Assembly (NCBI RefSeq): GCF_900156685.1
Contig: NZ_FTOJ01000002.1
Span: 372,001-436,000 of the forward strand
Direction: 5' to 3'
Length of the DNA stretch: 64,000 nucleotides
Source of the DNA: Chryseobacterium piscicola
GTDB lineage: Bacteria > Bacteroidota > Bacteroidia > Flavobacteriales > Weeksellaceae
Shown here piece by piece: positions 16,670 to 25,899 of this stretch. The stretch's first letter is position 1; every line of letters begins with the position of its first letter. The notes beneath the pieces were generated by a model, which was not told the origin of the DNA, searched no databases, and was given only the letters and a program-made list of their open reading frames with translations. A program made the translations under genes and the position numbers.

Positions 16670-17794
16670 ATGAAAAAGATTCAGATGGTTGATCTGCAAA
16701 GTCAGTATTACAAAATAAAAAATGAAGTAGATAATGCAGTTTTGAAAGTAATGGATTCCGCAGCTTTCATCAATGGCCCTGAAGTAAAATCATTCCAAAC
16801 AGAATTGGAATCTTATCTTGACGTAAAACACGTAATTCCTTGCGCCAACGGAACCGATGCTTTGCAAATTGCATTGATGGCTTTAGATTTAAAAGAAGGT
16901 GATGAAATCATTACTGCAGATTTCACATTTGCTGCTACAGTAGAAGTTATTCATTTATTAAAATTAAAATCTGTTTTGGTAGATGTAGATTATGATACTT
17001 ATAATATCTCGCCTGAAGCAGTAAGAAAAGCCATTACTCCAAAAACCAAAGCGATAATTCCGGTTCATATTTTTGGTCAGCCTGCCAACATGGAAGAGAT
17101 TCTGAAAATAGCGGAAGAAAATAATCTCTATGTGATTGAAGATAATGCTCAGGCAATTGGTGCAGATTTTACCTTCTCAGACGGAATAACAAAAAAGACA
17201 GGAACAATGTCTACGGTTGGAACAACTTCTTTTTTTCCTTCTAAAAATTTGGGATGCTATGGCGATGGTGGTGCTATTTTTACTAATAATGATGCGCTCG
17301 CACATCGTTTAAGAGGAATTGTAAATCATGGGATGTATGAGAGATATTACCACGATGAAGTAGGTGTGAATTCTAGATTAGACAGTGTACAAGCAGCGAT
17401 TTTAAGAAAGAAGCTTCCGAATCTTGATGCCTATAATGATGCTCGAAGAAAAGCGGCAGATTATTATGATGATGCTTTTGCTGGAAATGAAAATATACTG
17501 ACTCCGAAAAGAGATGAAAATTCAACTCACGTTTTTCATCAATATACTTTAAGAATTTTGAACGGAAAAAGAAATGAATTACAAAAATTCTTAACTGAAA
17601 AAGAAGTTCCTGCAATGATTTATTATCCGGTAGCTTTAAGAAAGCAAAAAGCTTATTTTCAGGAAAGTAATGATGCAGATTTTGTGAATACAGACAAACT
17701 TTTGGATCAAGTAATTTCTCTTCCAATGCATACAGAATTAGACGAAGAACAGTTGAAGTATATTACGGATGCTGTGTTGGAGTTTATGGGTTAA
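16670..17794 (+). CDS. DegT/DnrJ/EryC1/StrS aminotransferase
   Basis: A PLP-dependent sugar aminotransferase of 374 residues, the usual length for this family, which converts keto-sugar nucleotides to amino sugars for surface polysaccharides. The PLP lysine is predicted as Lys192 in TSFFPSKNLGCYGDGG, the standard signature. The segment IPCANGTDALQIAL near residue 60 and VIEDNAQAIGA near 155 are also typical. It lies in a plus-strand run with a small membrane protein, galE and a nucleotidyltransferase gene, supporting a role in cell-envelope glycan synthesis. The exact sugar cannot be deduced. Confidence 0.93.
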   Translation: MKKIQMVDLQSQYYKIKNEVDNAVLKVMDSAAFINGPEVKSFQTELESYLDVKHVIPCANGTDALQIALMALDLKEGDEIITADFTFAATVEVIHLLKLKSVLVDVDYDTYNISPEAVRKAITPKTKAIIPVHIFGQPANMEEILKIAEENNLYVIEDNAQAIGADFTFSDGITKKTGTMSTVGTTSFFPSKNLGCYGDGGAIFTNNDALAHRLRGIVNHGMYERYYHDEVGVNSRLDSVQAAILRKKLPNLDAYNDARRKAADYYDDAFAGNENILTPKRDENSTHVFHQYTLRILNGKRNELQKFLTEKEVPAMIYYPVALRKQKAYFQESNDADFVNTDKLLDQVISLPMHTELDEEQLKYITDAVLEFMG

Positions 17795-17796
17795 AG

Positions 17797-18237
17797 ATGA
17801 AAAGGAAAGTTTTTAAGTATAAATTTGTTTATTGGATTATACTCTTATTAAACATTATCATATCGATTTCTTTTTTAGTAGGAGTAAATAATAGAATTGA
17901 TACGAAAGACTTTGATAGTATATTAGATGTATTTTCATTTACAGCAGTAACTTTAATCAGTATTTTATCGCTGATATCATTGGTAATGTTAATTAGGAAA
18001 AATAAAAATTCAACTATTGTCTTTTCAGTGGTGGTATTGTTAATTCTACTTACAATTTCTGTATTTCTGAGTTATTCAATTTTTGTTGTAAAAGATTTTG
18101 GTGAAAATAAGGCTGATTTTTACACTGCACCAATACCTTATTTAATTATTTTTGGAGTACTTTTTTTAATTCACCAATATAAATCAAATGATAATTTTGA
18201 ATATTTAGAAATCGAAGAAATAGGAAAACAAAGTTAA
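17797..18237 (+). CDS. Small integral membrane protein, unknown
   Basis: A protein of 146 residues beginning two bases after the aminotransferase stop, so certainly co-transcribed. It has four hydrophobic segments (about residues 10-27, 44-65, 72-95 and 109-125) separated by short charged loops (for example RKNKNS and KDFGENKADF), and a charged C-terminus. I recognise no family. The reading frame is AT-rich like its surroundings. Its place between a sugar aminotransferase and galE may be incidental. Confidence 0.65.
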   Translation: MKRKVFKYKFVYWIILLLNIIISISFLVGVNNRIDTKDFDSILDVFSFTAVTLISILSLISLVMLIRKNKNSTIVFSVVVLLILLTISVFLSYSIFVVKDFGENKADFYTAPIPYLIIFGVLFLIHQYKSNDNFEYLEIEEIGKQS

Positions 18238-18279
18238 CATTACTACTTACCAATCACACATTACTTATACAAAAAACAA

Positions 18280-19302
18280 ATGGCAATACTTGTAACAGGC
18301 GGACTTGGATACATCGGTTCTCACACCGTGGTAGAACTAATCAATAATAACTTTGAAGTTGTTATTGTGGACGACTTATCCAATTCGGAAAAATTTATTT
18401 TGCATAATATTGAGGAAATTACAGGTAAACGACCTATTTTTTACCCTTTTGATCTAAAAAGAAAAGAACTTCTCCATCAGGTTTTTGATGCTCATAATAT
18501 CGAGGGTTGCATCAACTTTGCCGCTTTTAAAGCTGTTGGTGAAAGCCAAGAAAAACCAATTGATTATTATGAGAATAATTTATTTTCGTTAATCAATATT
18601 TTGCAAGAATTTAAAGAAAGAAAAATCTCAAACTTTATCTTCAGCTCATCTTGTACCGTTTACGGACAGGCTGATGAAATGCCGATTGACGAAAATACTC
18701 AGCTAAAAATGCCAGAAAGCGTTTACGGAAAAACAAAACAGATGGGAGAGGAGATTCTGAAAGATTTTGCAAAGGCTTATCAAAGTAAAATATGTCTGTT
18801 GAGATATTTTAACCCAATAGGAGCGCATCCATCATCTTTATTAGGAGAATTACCAATTGGAGTTCCTAATAATCTTGTTCCTTATGTAATGCAGACCGCT
18901 GCAGGAATTCGTGAGAAGCTAAGCGTTTGGGGAAATGATTATCCTACAGAAGACGGAACGGCAGTTCGTGATTATATTTATGTGGTAGATTTGGCAAAAG
19001 CTCACGTTGCTGCTTTGAAAAGTTTAATCAATAAAAATTCAGAAGAAACCATAATCGATGTTTATAATCTGGGAACAGGAAAAGGTTCTTCGGTTTTAGA
19101 GGTTGTTCAAGGTTTTGAAACTGCAAACAATGTTGCTGTTCCTTACAAAATTTGTGACAGGAGAGAAGGAGATATTACCGTTGCTTATGCCAATGCTGAT
19201 AAAGCAGAAAAGGAATTGAACTGGAAATCTGAAACCTCTCTGGAAGAAGCGCTAAAAACAGCCTGGGAATGGCAGAAATATTTAGAGTCTAGAAAAAAAT
19301 AA
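18280..19302 (+). CDS. galE: UDP-glucose 4-epimerase GalE
   Basis: An extended short-chain dehydrogenase of 340 residues that interconverts UDP-glucose and UDP-galactose using bound NAD. The Rossmann motif GGLGYIGSHT is at residues 7-16, the catalytic Ser124 lies in FSSSCTVYG, and the Tyr149-xxx-Lys153 pair is in SVYGKTKQ. The later segments RYFNPIGAHPSS, NLVPYVMQTA and GTAVRDYIYVVDLA are diagnostic of GalE. The length matches the E. coli enzyme (338). Its neighbours point to surface polysaccharide precursor supply. Confidence 0.95.
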   Translation: MAILVTGGLGYIGSHTVVELINNNFEVVIVDDLSNSEKFILHNIEEITGKRPIFYPFDLKRKELLHQVFDAHNIEGCINFAAFKAVGESQEKPIDYYENNLFSLINILQEFKERKISNFIFSSSCTVYGQADEMPIDENTQLKMPESVYGKTKQMGEEILKDFAKAYQSKICLLRYFNPIGAHPSSLLGELPIGVPNNLVPYVMQTAAGIREKLSVWGNDYPTEDGTAVRDYIYVVDLAKAHVAALKSLINKNSEETIIDVYNLGTGKGSSVLEVVQGFETANNVAVPYKICDRREGDITVAYANADKAEKELNWKSETSLEEALKTAWEWQKYLESRKK

Positions 19303-19334
19303 TTAAAATTTTAAATTACACTAATTAAAATACG

Positions 19335-19790
19335 ATGAAAACTGATAGAATAGGCATTACATTTTCCTCATTTGATTTACTACATGCAGGCCACATCAAA
19401 ATGCTGGAAGAAGCAAAGACGGTATGCGATTATCTTATTGTAGGACTGCAGATTGATCCGTCGCACGACCGTCCGAACAAAAATAAACCTACACAAACTA
19501 TTGTAGAAAGATATATTCAGCTCAAGGGTGTACATGCGGTAGATGAGATTATACCTTACTATACAGAAGAAGATCTGGAAGATATTTTAAAGTCTTTTGT
19601 AATTGATGTAAGAATCATTGGTGACGACTATGCAGACAAAGATTTTACCGGGAAACAATATTGCCTTGATAACGGAATTGAAATTTTCTACAACAAAAGA
19701 GATCATAGGTTTTCAACAAGTGATTTGAGGAAAAGAATCTTTGAAGCTGAAAAAGAAAAGGCTTCTCGTAAAGAAGTTGAAACGAAATAA
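19335..19790 (+). CDS. Glycerol-3-phosphate cytidylyltransferase-like nucleotidyltransferase
   Basis: A nucleotidyltransferase of 151 residues. The HxGH motif is HAGH (about residues 17-20, after SSFDLLHAGHIKML), and the second ATP/CTP-binding motif appears as STSDLRKRI (about 130-138), equivalent to the ISSTxxR motif of TagD-type enzymes. The segment RIIGDDYADKDFTGK is also family-like. Enzymes of this type activate glycerol-3-phosphate or related phospho-polyols to CDP-derivatives; the actual substrate is unclear. It lies directly behind galE and ends in a strong bidirectional terminator. Confidence 0.82.
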   Translation: MKTDRIGITFSSFDLLHAGHIKMLEEAKTVCDYLIVGLQIDPSHDRPNKNKPTQTIVERYIQLKGVHAVDEIIPYYTEEDLEDILKSFVIDVRIIGDDYADKDFTGKQYCLDNGIEIFYNKRDHRFSTSDLRKRIFEAEKEKASRKEVETK

Positions 19791-19803
19791 CTATTAAAGT
19801 TTC

Positions 19804-19847
19804 AAAAAAAAAGAGTTCGGTAACTTAGTTGCCGAACTCTTTTTTTA
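19804..19847. terminator. Bidirectional terminator
   Basis: The stem GAGTTCGG/CCGAACTC (19813-19820, 19831-19838), extended by A and T runs on both sides, separates the plus-strand sugar cluster from the convergent TonB-linked receptor gene. It is suitable for both strands. Confidence 0.88.
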
Positions 19848-19862
19848 TATTAAACCCAATGA

Positions 19863-22373
19863 TTACATTGGCCCTTGTTGATCGTCACCTGTAGCATTAG
19901 AATTCACATCTTTCTTTCTCTTCGGCTGCTCGATTTTCTCACCTTGCTTGAATCTGTAGGTTAGTGAAACCGCAAACTGTCTTGGCTGCCATTGCATGTA
20001 AGAATCTCTTGTGAAACCAGGTCCGTAAGAGGTTGATTGCATTGCTCTTGTATTAAAAATATCCTGAATATTAAATGAAAGGGTTCCGTCGCCCTTCCAG
20101 ATTGTTTTTGAAGCTCCAAAATTCAAAGCATACATATCTTTTCTGTCTATACTCTGAGTTTTCTGTCCTCCTCTGTAGAAACCTTGCAGTTGAAAACTTG
20201 TCGTTTTGTCAATTTTCACTGTTGATGTAAGTCTTGCTCTTACTGCAAAACCACTTCCTTCAAAAGGCACGGGTTTGCTAATGAGAGTAGGATCAAAGAA
20301 AGTACCTTTTGTATTGTAACCGAAAAGATCTACATTACCGAGTAATTTCAACCATTTTGTGGCATCCCAATTGAAATTCAAATCAAGACCAAATCTGTCG
20401 TCACTACCAATATTTACAGGTTTTGTGTGAAAAACAGTTGTTGGAATATTATTAATTATCTCTTGCTTATTATAGGTAACAATTTTCACATCGTCTGTCT
20501 GATGTCTGAAATAAAGTGTAGGATTAATGGTGAATTTACTCTTGGAAATACTGTAACCTAGCTCGTAAGAATCTACATACGATGGATTTAAATCTATATT
20601 TCCGTCAAAAATATTTTGGTTATCACTATAGCTTGGGTTTGGAATCAAGAAATACGATCTTGGTCTGTCAATTCTACGTGAATAATTCATCAAAAACTGA
20701 TTGTCTTTTGAAATTTCGTAGCTCAAAAAAACACTCGGGAAAAGATTATTGTAATTCTTTACAGATTTTTTTGCATCACCCGCAAAACTTAGATAATCGA
20801 TGTCAATTCTAGAATTTTCATTTCTTATGCCTAGCTGATATGCTAATTTTCCTATTTTACTTTTGAACTGAACATATCCTGCATTAAACATTTCCTCGTA
20901 CTTAGCTCTGTAAGAATAATCTTCAAGATACAGTGTGAACGGCAAAGTAGAAGTGCTTTGAGTAATAATATTTTGATAATTGTTTGTATTAATATCAATT
21001 CTGTAACCTGCTTCCAATTTTGAGTTTTCTCCAATCGGCAATTCATAATCTGCCTTTCCAATTAAAGTTTTGTTTCTCGTCTTCTGATCAATAATGTTTT
21101 CTAGATCAAAAAGATTGTTTTGAGTTTGGTAAATGTCGCTGCCATTATTGGAGCGGTTGCTCTGTAAACTTAAAGAGACAGCTAAGATTTGCCCTTTGTC
21201 ATCAAATTTATGATCAAGCCCAAAATCTCCCTGAAATGCTAAATTATCATTATTGCCTGTACTCGTTCTGTTTCTAGTTGTTATAGCATTATTGAAACCG
21301 TAATTTACATAATCAATGTTTCCTACATTTTGTCCATTAAAAGTTCTTACCGTTCCAGAAGCGTTAATGGATGTTTTTTCAGTAAGATCTATTAAAAGTC
21401 CTCCAGAAGCATTATAATTGTCGTTTTTGCTCTTAGAAATAGACTCATTGTGCGTTTCTCTGAAATCACCTGTAGAAAGATAAGCATTGTTTCTGTTGGT
21501 GTTTTTAGACTCTCTGTAGCCACCGCCACCATTCAGAAACCAACTTACATTACCTTTTCTCCAGCTTAAATTGGTATTTAAATTGGTTTGAGGCAAATAT
21601 CCTAAAGTTCCTATTACACTACCATTGAAACCTGTTTTCTTAGATTTCTTTAAAATAATATTCAAAATACCTGCAGTTCCGCTTGCTTCAAATTTTGAAG
21701 AAGGGTTGGTAATTACTTCAATTCTCTCAATCTGATCTGCAGGAATACTTTGCAATGCATTGGCGCCATCGTCAATACCAAGAAGGGCAGAAGGCTTTCC
21801 GTTAATTAAAAAACGAACGTTTGAGCTTCCTCTCATTGATACCGTTCCGTCTGTATCTACAGAAACTGAAGGGACGTTTGATAAAACATCTTGTAAGCTT
21901 CCTCCTTTGCTTACTATATCCTGAGATGGGTCATACGTTCTTTTATCTAGTTCAACTTTGTAAGGCTTTGTAGTTGCAGTAATTACAACACCTTTAATGT
22001 CTTGCGTTTTAGCATTTGTAGTTGTAGATTCAGGCTCAATAGATAATGAACCTACATTTCCAGCTTTTGCTATTTGTTTATTGAAGGCAGCTTTTCGGTA
22101 GTCGATGGCATCAATAGTAATATCGTAATTTCCTGGTGTGATACCCATTACATACTGTCCATTCTCATCTGTAAGTGCACCTTCACTTAGTGCTTTGTTG
22201 GTTTTGTTTACATACGTTACTGAAGCGTACGGGACGGGCTGATTATCTTTGTTTACCACAGATCCCGTGATATTTACTTTCTCTTGTGCGAAAGCCAAAG
22301 CAGCTGCAGATAATACGAAAGTTAATCCTAAAGTCTTTTTGGTAAACAGACTGATGATTTCAGTTTGATTCAT
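19863..22373 (-). CDS. TonB-linked outer membrane beta-barrel receptor
   Basis: An outer-membrane protein of 836 residues. After a signal peptide (core ending AALAFAQ) comes a carboxypeptidase-D regulatory-like domain (about 32-115, VNITGSVVNKDNQPVPYASV). A plug domain follows (about 140-245, with SLQDVLSNVPSVSVDTDGTV and IERIEVITNPSSKFEASGTAG), then a long beta-barrel rich in alternating aromatic residues. The barrel ends in VSLTYRF, after which there is a charged tail. This is the outer membrane beta-barrel family common in Flavobacteriia. No SusD partner is adjacent, so it is not a classical SusCD pair. The substrate is unknown and could be a siderophore, peptide or metal complex. Confidence 0.88.
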   Translation of the reverse strand: MNQTEIISLFTKKTLGLTFVLSAAALAFAQEKVNITGSVVNKDNQPVPYASVTYVNKTNKALSEGALTDENGQYVMGITPGNYDITIDAIDYRKAAFNKQIAKAGNVGSLSIEPESTTTNAKTQDIKGVVITATTKPYKVELDKRTYDPSQDIVSKGGSLQDVLSNVPSVSVDTDGTVSMRGSSNVRFLINGKPSALLGIDDGANALQSIPADQIERIEVITNPSSKFEASGTAGILNIILKKSKKTGFNGSVIGTLGYLPQTNLNTNLSWRKGNVSWFLNGGGGYRESKNTNRNNAYLSTGDFRETHNESISKSKNDNYNASGGLLIDLTEKTSINASGTVRTFNGQNVGNIDYVNYGFNNAITTRNRTSTGNNDNLAFQGDFGLDHKFDDKGQILAVSLSLQSNRSNNGSDIYQTQNNLFDLENIIDQKTRNKTLIGKADYELPIGENSKLEAGYRIDINTNNYQNIITQSTSTLPFTLYLEDYSYRAKYEEMFNAGYVQFKSKIGKLAYQLGIRNENSRIDIDYLSFAGDAKKSVKNYNNLFPSVFLSYEISKDNQFLMNYSRRIDRPRSYFLIPNPSYSDNQNIFDGNIDLNPSYVDSYELGYSISKSKFTINPTLYFRHQTDDVKIVTYNKQEIINNIPTTVFHTKPVNIGSDDRFGLDLNFNWDATKWLKLLGNVDLFGYNTKGTFFDPTLISKPVPFEGSGFAVRARLTSTVKIDKTTSFQLQGFYRGGQKTQSIDRKDMYALNFGASKTIWKGDGTLSFNIQDIFNTRAMQSTSYGPGFTRDSYMQWQPRQFAVSLTYRFKQGEKIEQPKRKKDVNSNATGDDQQGPM

Positions 22374-22541
22374 AAGTTCTTAATTGTATACAGAATGCAA
22401 AAAAAATAAAAAATAAGACTGTTTCTTATGATTTAAATTATTGCAAACAAGTTAGTTTTGTTTATTATTTCTGTTCTATTAGACGCATTTTAACCTAGAT
22501 TGTTAAATTTTAAATTGTTAAAAAAAGGTTAAATATTTTTA

Positions 22542-23567
22542 CTATTTGATATTTCGCGAGTTAAGCCATTCCTGATATACCTTTGCATTTGCAGCATGTT
22601 CCTCTGCATTATCAGTGAATTTGTGAAAACCGGGTCTTGACGGATCTGCACACATAAAAATAAAACTGTTTTTTTCTGAGTTTAAAACCGCATCAACAGA
22701 ATTTTTATCGGTAATACAAATTGGTCCAGGGGGAATTCCTTTTTGGGCGTATGTATTGAATGGAGATGGTGTAGAAAGGTGTTTATAGAGAACTCTTTTT
22801 ATAGATTCTTTAAAATTATTCTGCTTATTCATTGCATAAATTACCGTAGGATCACTCTGTAATTTCATGTCTTTTTTGTAACGGTTCAGGTACAATCCTG
22901 CTATGGTTTTCATTTCATCTGGTTTACCTCCAGATTCTTTGAAAACTATTGATGCTAAAGCATAAATTTGATCTCTGCTTAGCCCAGACAGAGCTTCTTT
23001 TGCCTTACGATCAGTATTCCAGAATTCTTGATACTGGTCGTCAAATTTTTTGAAAAATTCACTTGGAGTTACCGTCCAGTAGAAATTGTAGGTATCAATA
23101 AAAAAATATTTTTTTAAATCTTCCGCAGATGTGTACCCTTTTTTTACAGCAATTTTATTAAATTCATCTACAAATTTCAAAGAATCTATTTCTGTTTTTC
23201 GGGTAACTTTCCCCAACATTTGATAAACGTCCCCAAAATCACCAATTCTGAAAGAATTTTCGCTTTGATTTCCGGCTTTAATCATATTCACAAGGTTTGA
23301 ATTTCCCATTCCTTTTTTAAAATGATAACGGCCCGGCTTGAATGTCTTTTGCAAGTTTTTCTCTGTCGCTACAGATTCAAATGCAGCGCTGTTATCAATA
23401 TATCTTGCTGCAGAATCTAAAATTTGTTTAAAATCTGCACCATGAGGAATTAAAACATAGCCATCTTTTTTGATGTTGTTTCCAAAATTTTTTTTATAAA
23501 ATTTAAAGCCAAAAAATCCACCAATAGCAATCAGTAGAAGAACAATAATTAAAACTGCTTTTTTCAT
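22542..23567 (-). CDS. mltG: Endolytic transglycosylase MltG
   Basis: A protein of 341 residues, very close to E. coli MltG in length, with one N-terminal membrane anchor (residues 5-23) and the catalytic domain in the periplasm. It cleaves nascent peptidoglycan glycan strands. The active-site region reads LASIVFKESG with Glu211, which by my recollection aligns with E. coli Glu218. The nearby IAGLYLNRYKKDMKLQSDPTVIYAM and PSPFNTYAQKGIPPGPI segments are diagnostic. The residue two before the catalytic Glu, usually acidic (EKE), is Phe here. It lies 39 bases after dapF, linking two cell-wall genes. Confidence 0.93.
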   Translation of the reverse strand: MKKAVLIIVLLLIAIGGFFGFKFYKKNFGNNIKKDGYVLIPHGADFKQILDSAARYIDNSAAFESVATEKNLQKTFKPGRYHFKKGMGNSNLVNMIKAGNQSENSFRIGDFGDVYQMLGKVTRKTEIDSLKFVDEFNKIAVKKGYTSAEDLKKYFFIDTYNFYWTVTPSEFFKKFDDQYQEFWNTDRKAKEALSGLSRDQIYALASIVFKESGGKPDEMKTIAGLYLNRYKKDMKLQSDPTVIYAMNKQNNFKESIKRVLYKHLSTPSPFNTYAQKGIPPGPICITDKNSVDAVLNSEKNSFIFMCADPSRPGFHKFTDNAEEHAANAKVYQEWLNSRNIK

Positions 23568-23606
23568 AGTTTATAAAATCGAAATGAGGGTATTTAGTAT
23601 TTAAAT

Positions 23607-24371
23607 TTAAATCTGTCCGCTGAAAACTTGTTTTGCTGGTCCTTCCAACCAAATATTAACGAAAGAATTATTGTTTTTCTCTGCATAAACTTTTAAATCT
23701 CCACCTAAAGTTTTTACTGCTATTTGATTAGTTGAATTTTTATCAAGATAAGTTAAAGCCGCAGCTGTAACGCCAGTTCCGCAACTGTAAGTCTCGTCTT
23801 CAACACCTCTTTCATAAGTACGCACAAAAATCTGTTCATCAGAAATTTCTTCTACAAAATTCACATTGATGCCCTGCTCCTTATAGTTTTCTGAATATCT
23901 TATCAATTTTCCTTCTTCAAAAACATTTACATCTGCAATATCATTCACATATTTTATAAAATGGGGCGAGCCTGTATTTAAAACAGAATCATTTCCATCT
24001 TTTAAAATCGTTTTTACATCACTCATTTTTAGTTTAACGATTTCACCTTTGATTTCGGCTTCATGAAGACCGTCTATAGCAGTAAAAACAGTTGTAGAAT
24101 CATTGAAAATTTTTAGAAAATGCGCAAATGCTACCGAACAGCGGGCGCCATTTCCGCAAAAACTTTTTGATCCGTCGGAATTATAGTAATCAACTTCAAA
24201 ATCTACATTTTCAGCAGAATTAATTTTGATTAAGCCATCAGCACCAATCCCAAAACGACGATCACAAAGCGCTGTAATAGTCTTGTTAGAAAGGTTATTC
24301 CATTCCCCCGAGCGGTTGTCTACCATTATAAAGTCGTTTCCTGTACCCTGATATTTAAAAAAATTCATCAT
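23607..24371 (-). CDS. dapF: Diaminopimelate epimerase DapF
   Basis: A PLP-independent epimerase of 254 residues that converts LL- to meso-diaminopimelate for lysine and peptidoglycan synthesis. The two catalytic cysteines are Cys72 (FCGNGARC) and Cys197 (YSCGTGVTAAAL). The N-terminal FFKYQGTGNDF is standard; the second of two adjacent ATGs (24368) is the more family-like start. It is slightly shorter than E. coli DapF (274), as usual in Bacteroidota. It is probably co-transcribed with mltG. Confidence 0.95.
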   Translation of the reverse strand: MMNFFKYQGTGNDFIMVDNRSGEWNNLSNKTITALCDRRFGIGADGLIKINSAENVDFEVDYYNSDGSKSFCGNGARCSVAFAHFLKIFNDSTTVFTAIDGLHEAEIKGEIVKLKMSDVKTILKDGNDSVLNTGSPHFIKYVNDIADVNVFEEGKLIRYSENYKEQGINVNFVEEISDEQIFVRTYERGVEDETYSCGTGVTAAALTYLDKNSTNQIAVKTLGGDLKVYAEKNNNSFVNIWLEGPAKQVFSGQI

Positions 24372-24402
24372 CTTCTATTGATTTTAAAAGCCAGCAAAAT
24401 TA

Positions 24403-24443
24403 AGTATAATAAAATAAAAAGCGAACGACGAAATGCCGTTCGC
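24403..24443 (-). terminator. Terminator of the repeat lipoprotein gene
   Basis: The stem GCGAACG/CGTTCGC (24421-24427, 24437-24443) is followed on the minus strand by a T-rich run. It separates the lipoprotein gene from dapF downstream. Confidence 0.75.
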
Positions 24444-24459
24444 AACTTATTTAGAATAT

Positions 24460-25062
24460 TTATCGTCTAAAACCGTTTCCGTTTGTACTTTCTTTATTAG
24501 GAGTAGGGGTTTGTCGGTTGTTTTCTGTGCCATTTCTAAAACCGCCAGATGAATTTTGGTTGGTATTCGTATTTTGGTTAGTATTAGAATTATTTCTGAA
24601 ACCTCCATTATTTCTCGGCTGCGTCTGCTGATTTTGCTGGTTGTTTCTAAAGCCACCATTGTTTCTTGGTAGGCTTTGCTGATTTTTTTGAGGATTTCTG
24701 AAGCCTCCGCTATTTTGTCTTGGGTTTGTATTTGTTGTTGAATTGGGACTTGTAAAGCCATAATTGCCAGATCTGACACCAGAATTAGAAGTCGCATTTC
24801 TCTCTACATACACTTTCTGTCTGCTGTTTCCGTAGAAATAATAAGGCATGCCTTGATCGTAATAATAATGAATGTCATTTCTGTAATAATATCCATCGTT
24901 ACCCCAATATCCTCCGTCTCCGTAATAATTACTTGGTGCGTAATAAGCACCGTTACTTAGATACGGATCTCCGTACCCTCCACCTTGATCTGTGTACACA
25001 GCACATGAACCAAGGCTCATAAAAGCGAATAGGCTTAGTGAAATTTTGATTAAATTTTTCAT
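24460..25062 (-). CDS. Low-complexity lipoprotein with GGFRN repeats
   Basis: A protein of 200 residues with a type II signal peptide (MKNLIKISLSLFAFMSLGSC), lipid-modified cysteine at about residue 20. The first half of the mature protein is rich in Tyr and Gly (SNYYGDGGYWGNDGYYY) and includes RQKVYVERN. The second half is a Asn/Gln-rich region with at least four GGFRN motifs spaced about 17-24 residues apart. Such Tyr/Gly plus Asn/Gln composition suggests a disordered, possibly adhesive or surface-coating protein. No enzyme motif is seen. It starts 12 bases after the pnuC stop, so the two are probably one operon, and a terminator follows. Confidence 0.72.
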   Translation of the reverse strand: MKNLIKISLSLFAFMSLGSCAVYTDQGGGYGDPYLSNGAYYAPSNYYGDGGYWGNDGYYYRNDIHYYYDQGMPYYFYGNSRQKVYVERNATSNSGVRSGNYGFTSPNSTTNTNPRQNSGGFRNPQKNQQSLPRNNGGFRNNQQNQQTQPRNNGGFRNNSNTNQNTNTNQNSSGGFRNGTENNRQTPTPNKESTNGNGFRR

Positions 25063-25074
25063 CGTATTTAAATT

Positions 25075-25737
25075 TTAATGTTTTAAACTTTTTTTCCAGG
25101 CAATATAACCATTGATTGCCATGAAGGTAAATACCAAATATTGCACCGAAGTTATTCCCAGCTCCTTATAGAGCATCATTGGAACACAAATGAGATCGCC
25201 GAGAATCCAGAAATACCAGCTTTCTACTCGTCTTTTTGCCATGAGCCACATCCCAACCAAAAATATAGATGTTGTAATAACATCAAGCCAGTTGCCCCAA
25301 TCCAGATGGTATAATCCAAAACTGATTCCTTCTGAAGAAAGATTATTGTCTATAAATGGTTTGTAATAATAAACCACCGTTACAAGGAGAATGCTTAATA
25401 TAAAGAGAATTGTGCTATAAAGCCAATCTTTTTTACTGGATTTTTCAACGTTCACATAAATTTGATCATCAGAATTCTTCGACCACAAAATCCAGCCATA
25501 AATGCTCATGGCTGTGTAATAAACATTGATAAGGCAGTCGCCCAGCAACCCTGATTTTAAAAGAATATAGACATAAAGTACAGTAGAAATAATTCCCGTA
25601 GGGTAGAGCCAGATATTTTTTTTGATTGATAGATAAACACTTACAATACCAAAAACGCAGGCAAATGATTCTAAAGCAATTTGGCCGTAAGTATAGGCTT
25701 CATAGGGTTTTATAAAAAGATCATATAAATTCATCAC
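25075..25737 (-). CDS. pnuC: PnuC-type vitamin transporter
   Basis: An inner-membrane protein of 220 residues with seven or so helices, matching PnuC length. PnuC transports nicotinamide riboside by facilitated diffusion. Supporting segments are the N-terminal ESFACVFGIVSVYLSIKKNIWLYP (shown in part), SIYGWILW, and the C-terminal ESWYFWILGDLICVPMM..SVQYLVFTFMAINGYIAWKK with the WxxW-type pattern. Paralogues carry thiamine (PnuT) or riboflavin (PnuX). No TPP or FMN riboswitch-like leader is seen upstream, which leaves nicotinamide riboside as the default guess. The start could be either of two adjacent ATGs. Confidence 0.85.
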   Translation of the reverse strand: MMNLYDLFIKPYEAYTYGQIALESFACVFGIVSVYLSIKKNIWLYPTGIISTVLYVYILLKSGLLGDCLINVYYTAMSIYGWILWSKNSDDQIYVNVEKSSKKDWLYSTILFILSILLVTVVYYYKPFIDNNLSSEGISFGLYHLDWGNWLDVITTSIFLVGMWLMAKRRVESWYFWILGDLICVPMMLYKELGITSVQYLVFTFMAINGYIAWKKSLKH

Positions 25738-25899
25738 CTCAAAAATACAGAAAAAAAATAGTTTTAAAATAGTTTTAAAACTTGTGGAAATCAGTTTTGT
25801 ATGGTCAATAATTAAAGTTTTTCTTCTTTATATTAACAACAAACGTTAATATCTCTAAATTTTTTATATTTTCGTAAATCTTTAATAAATTAAAATTAT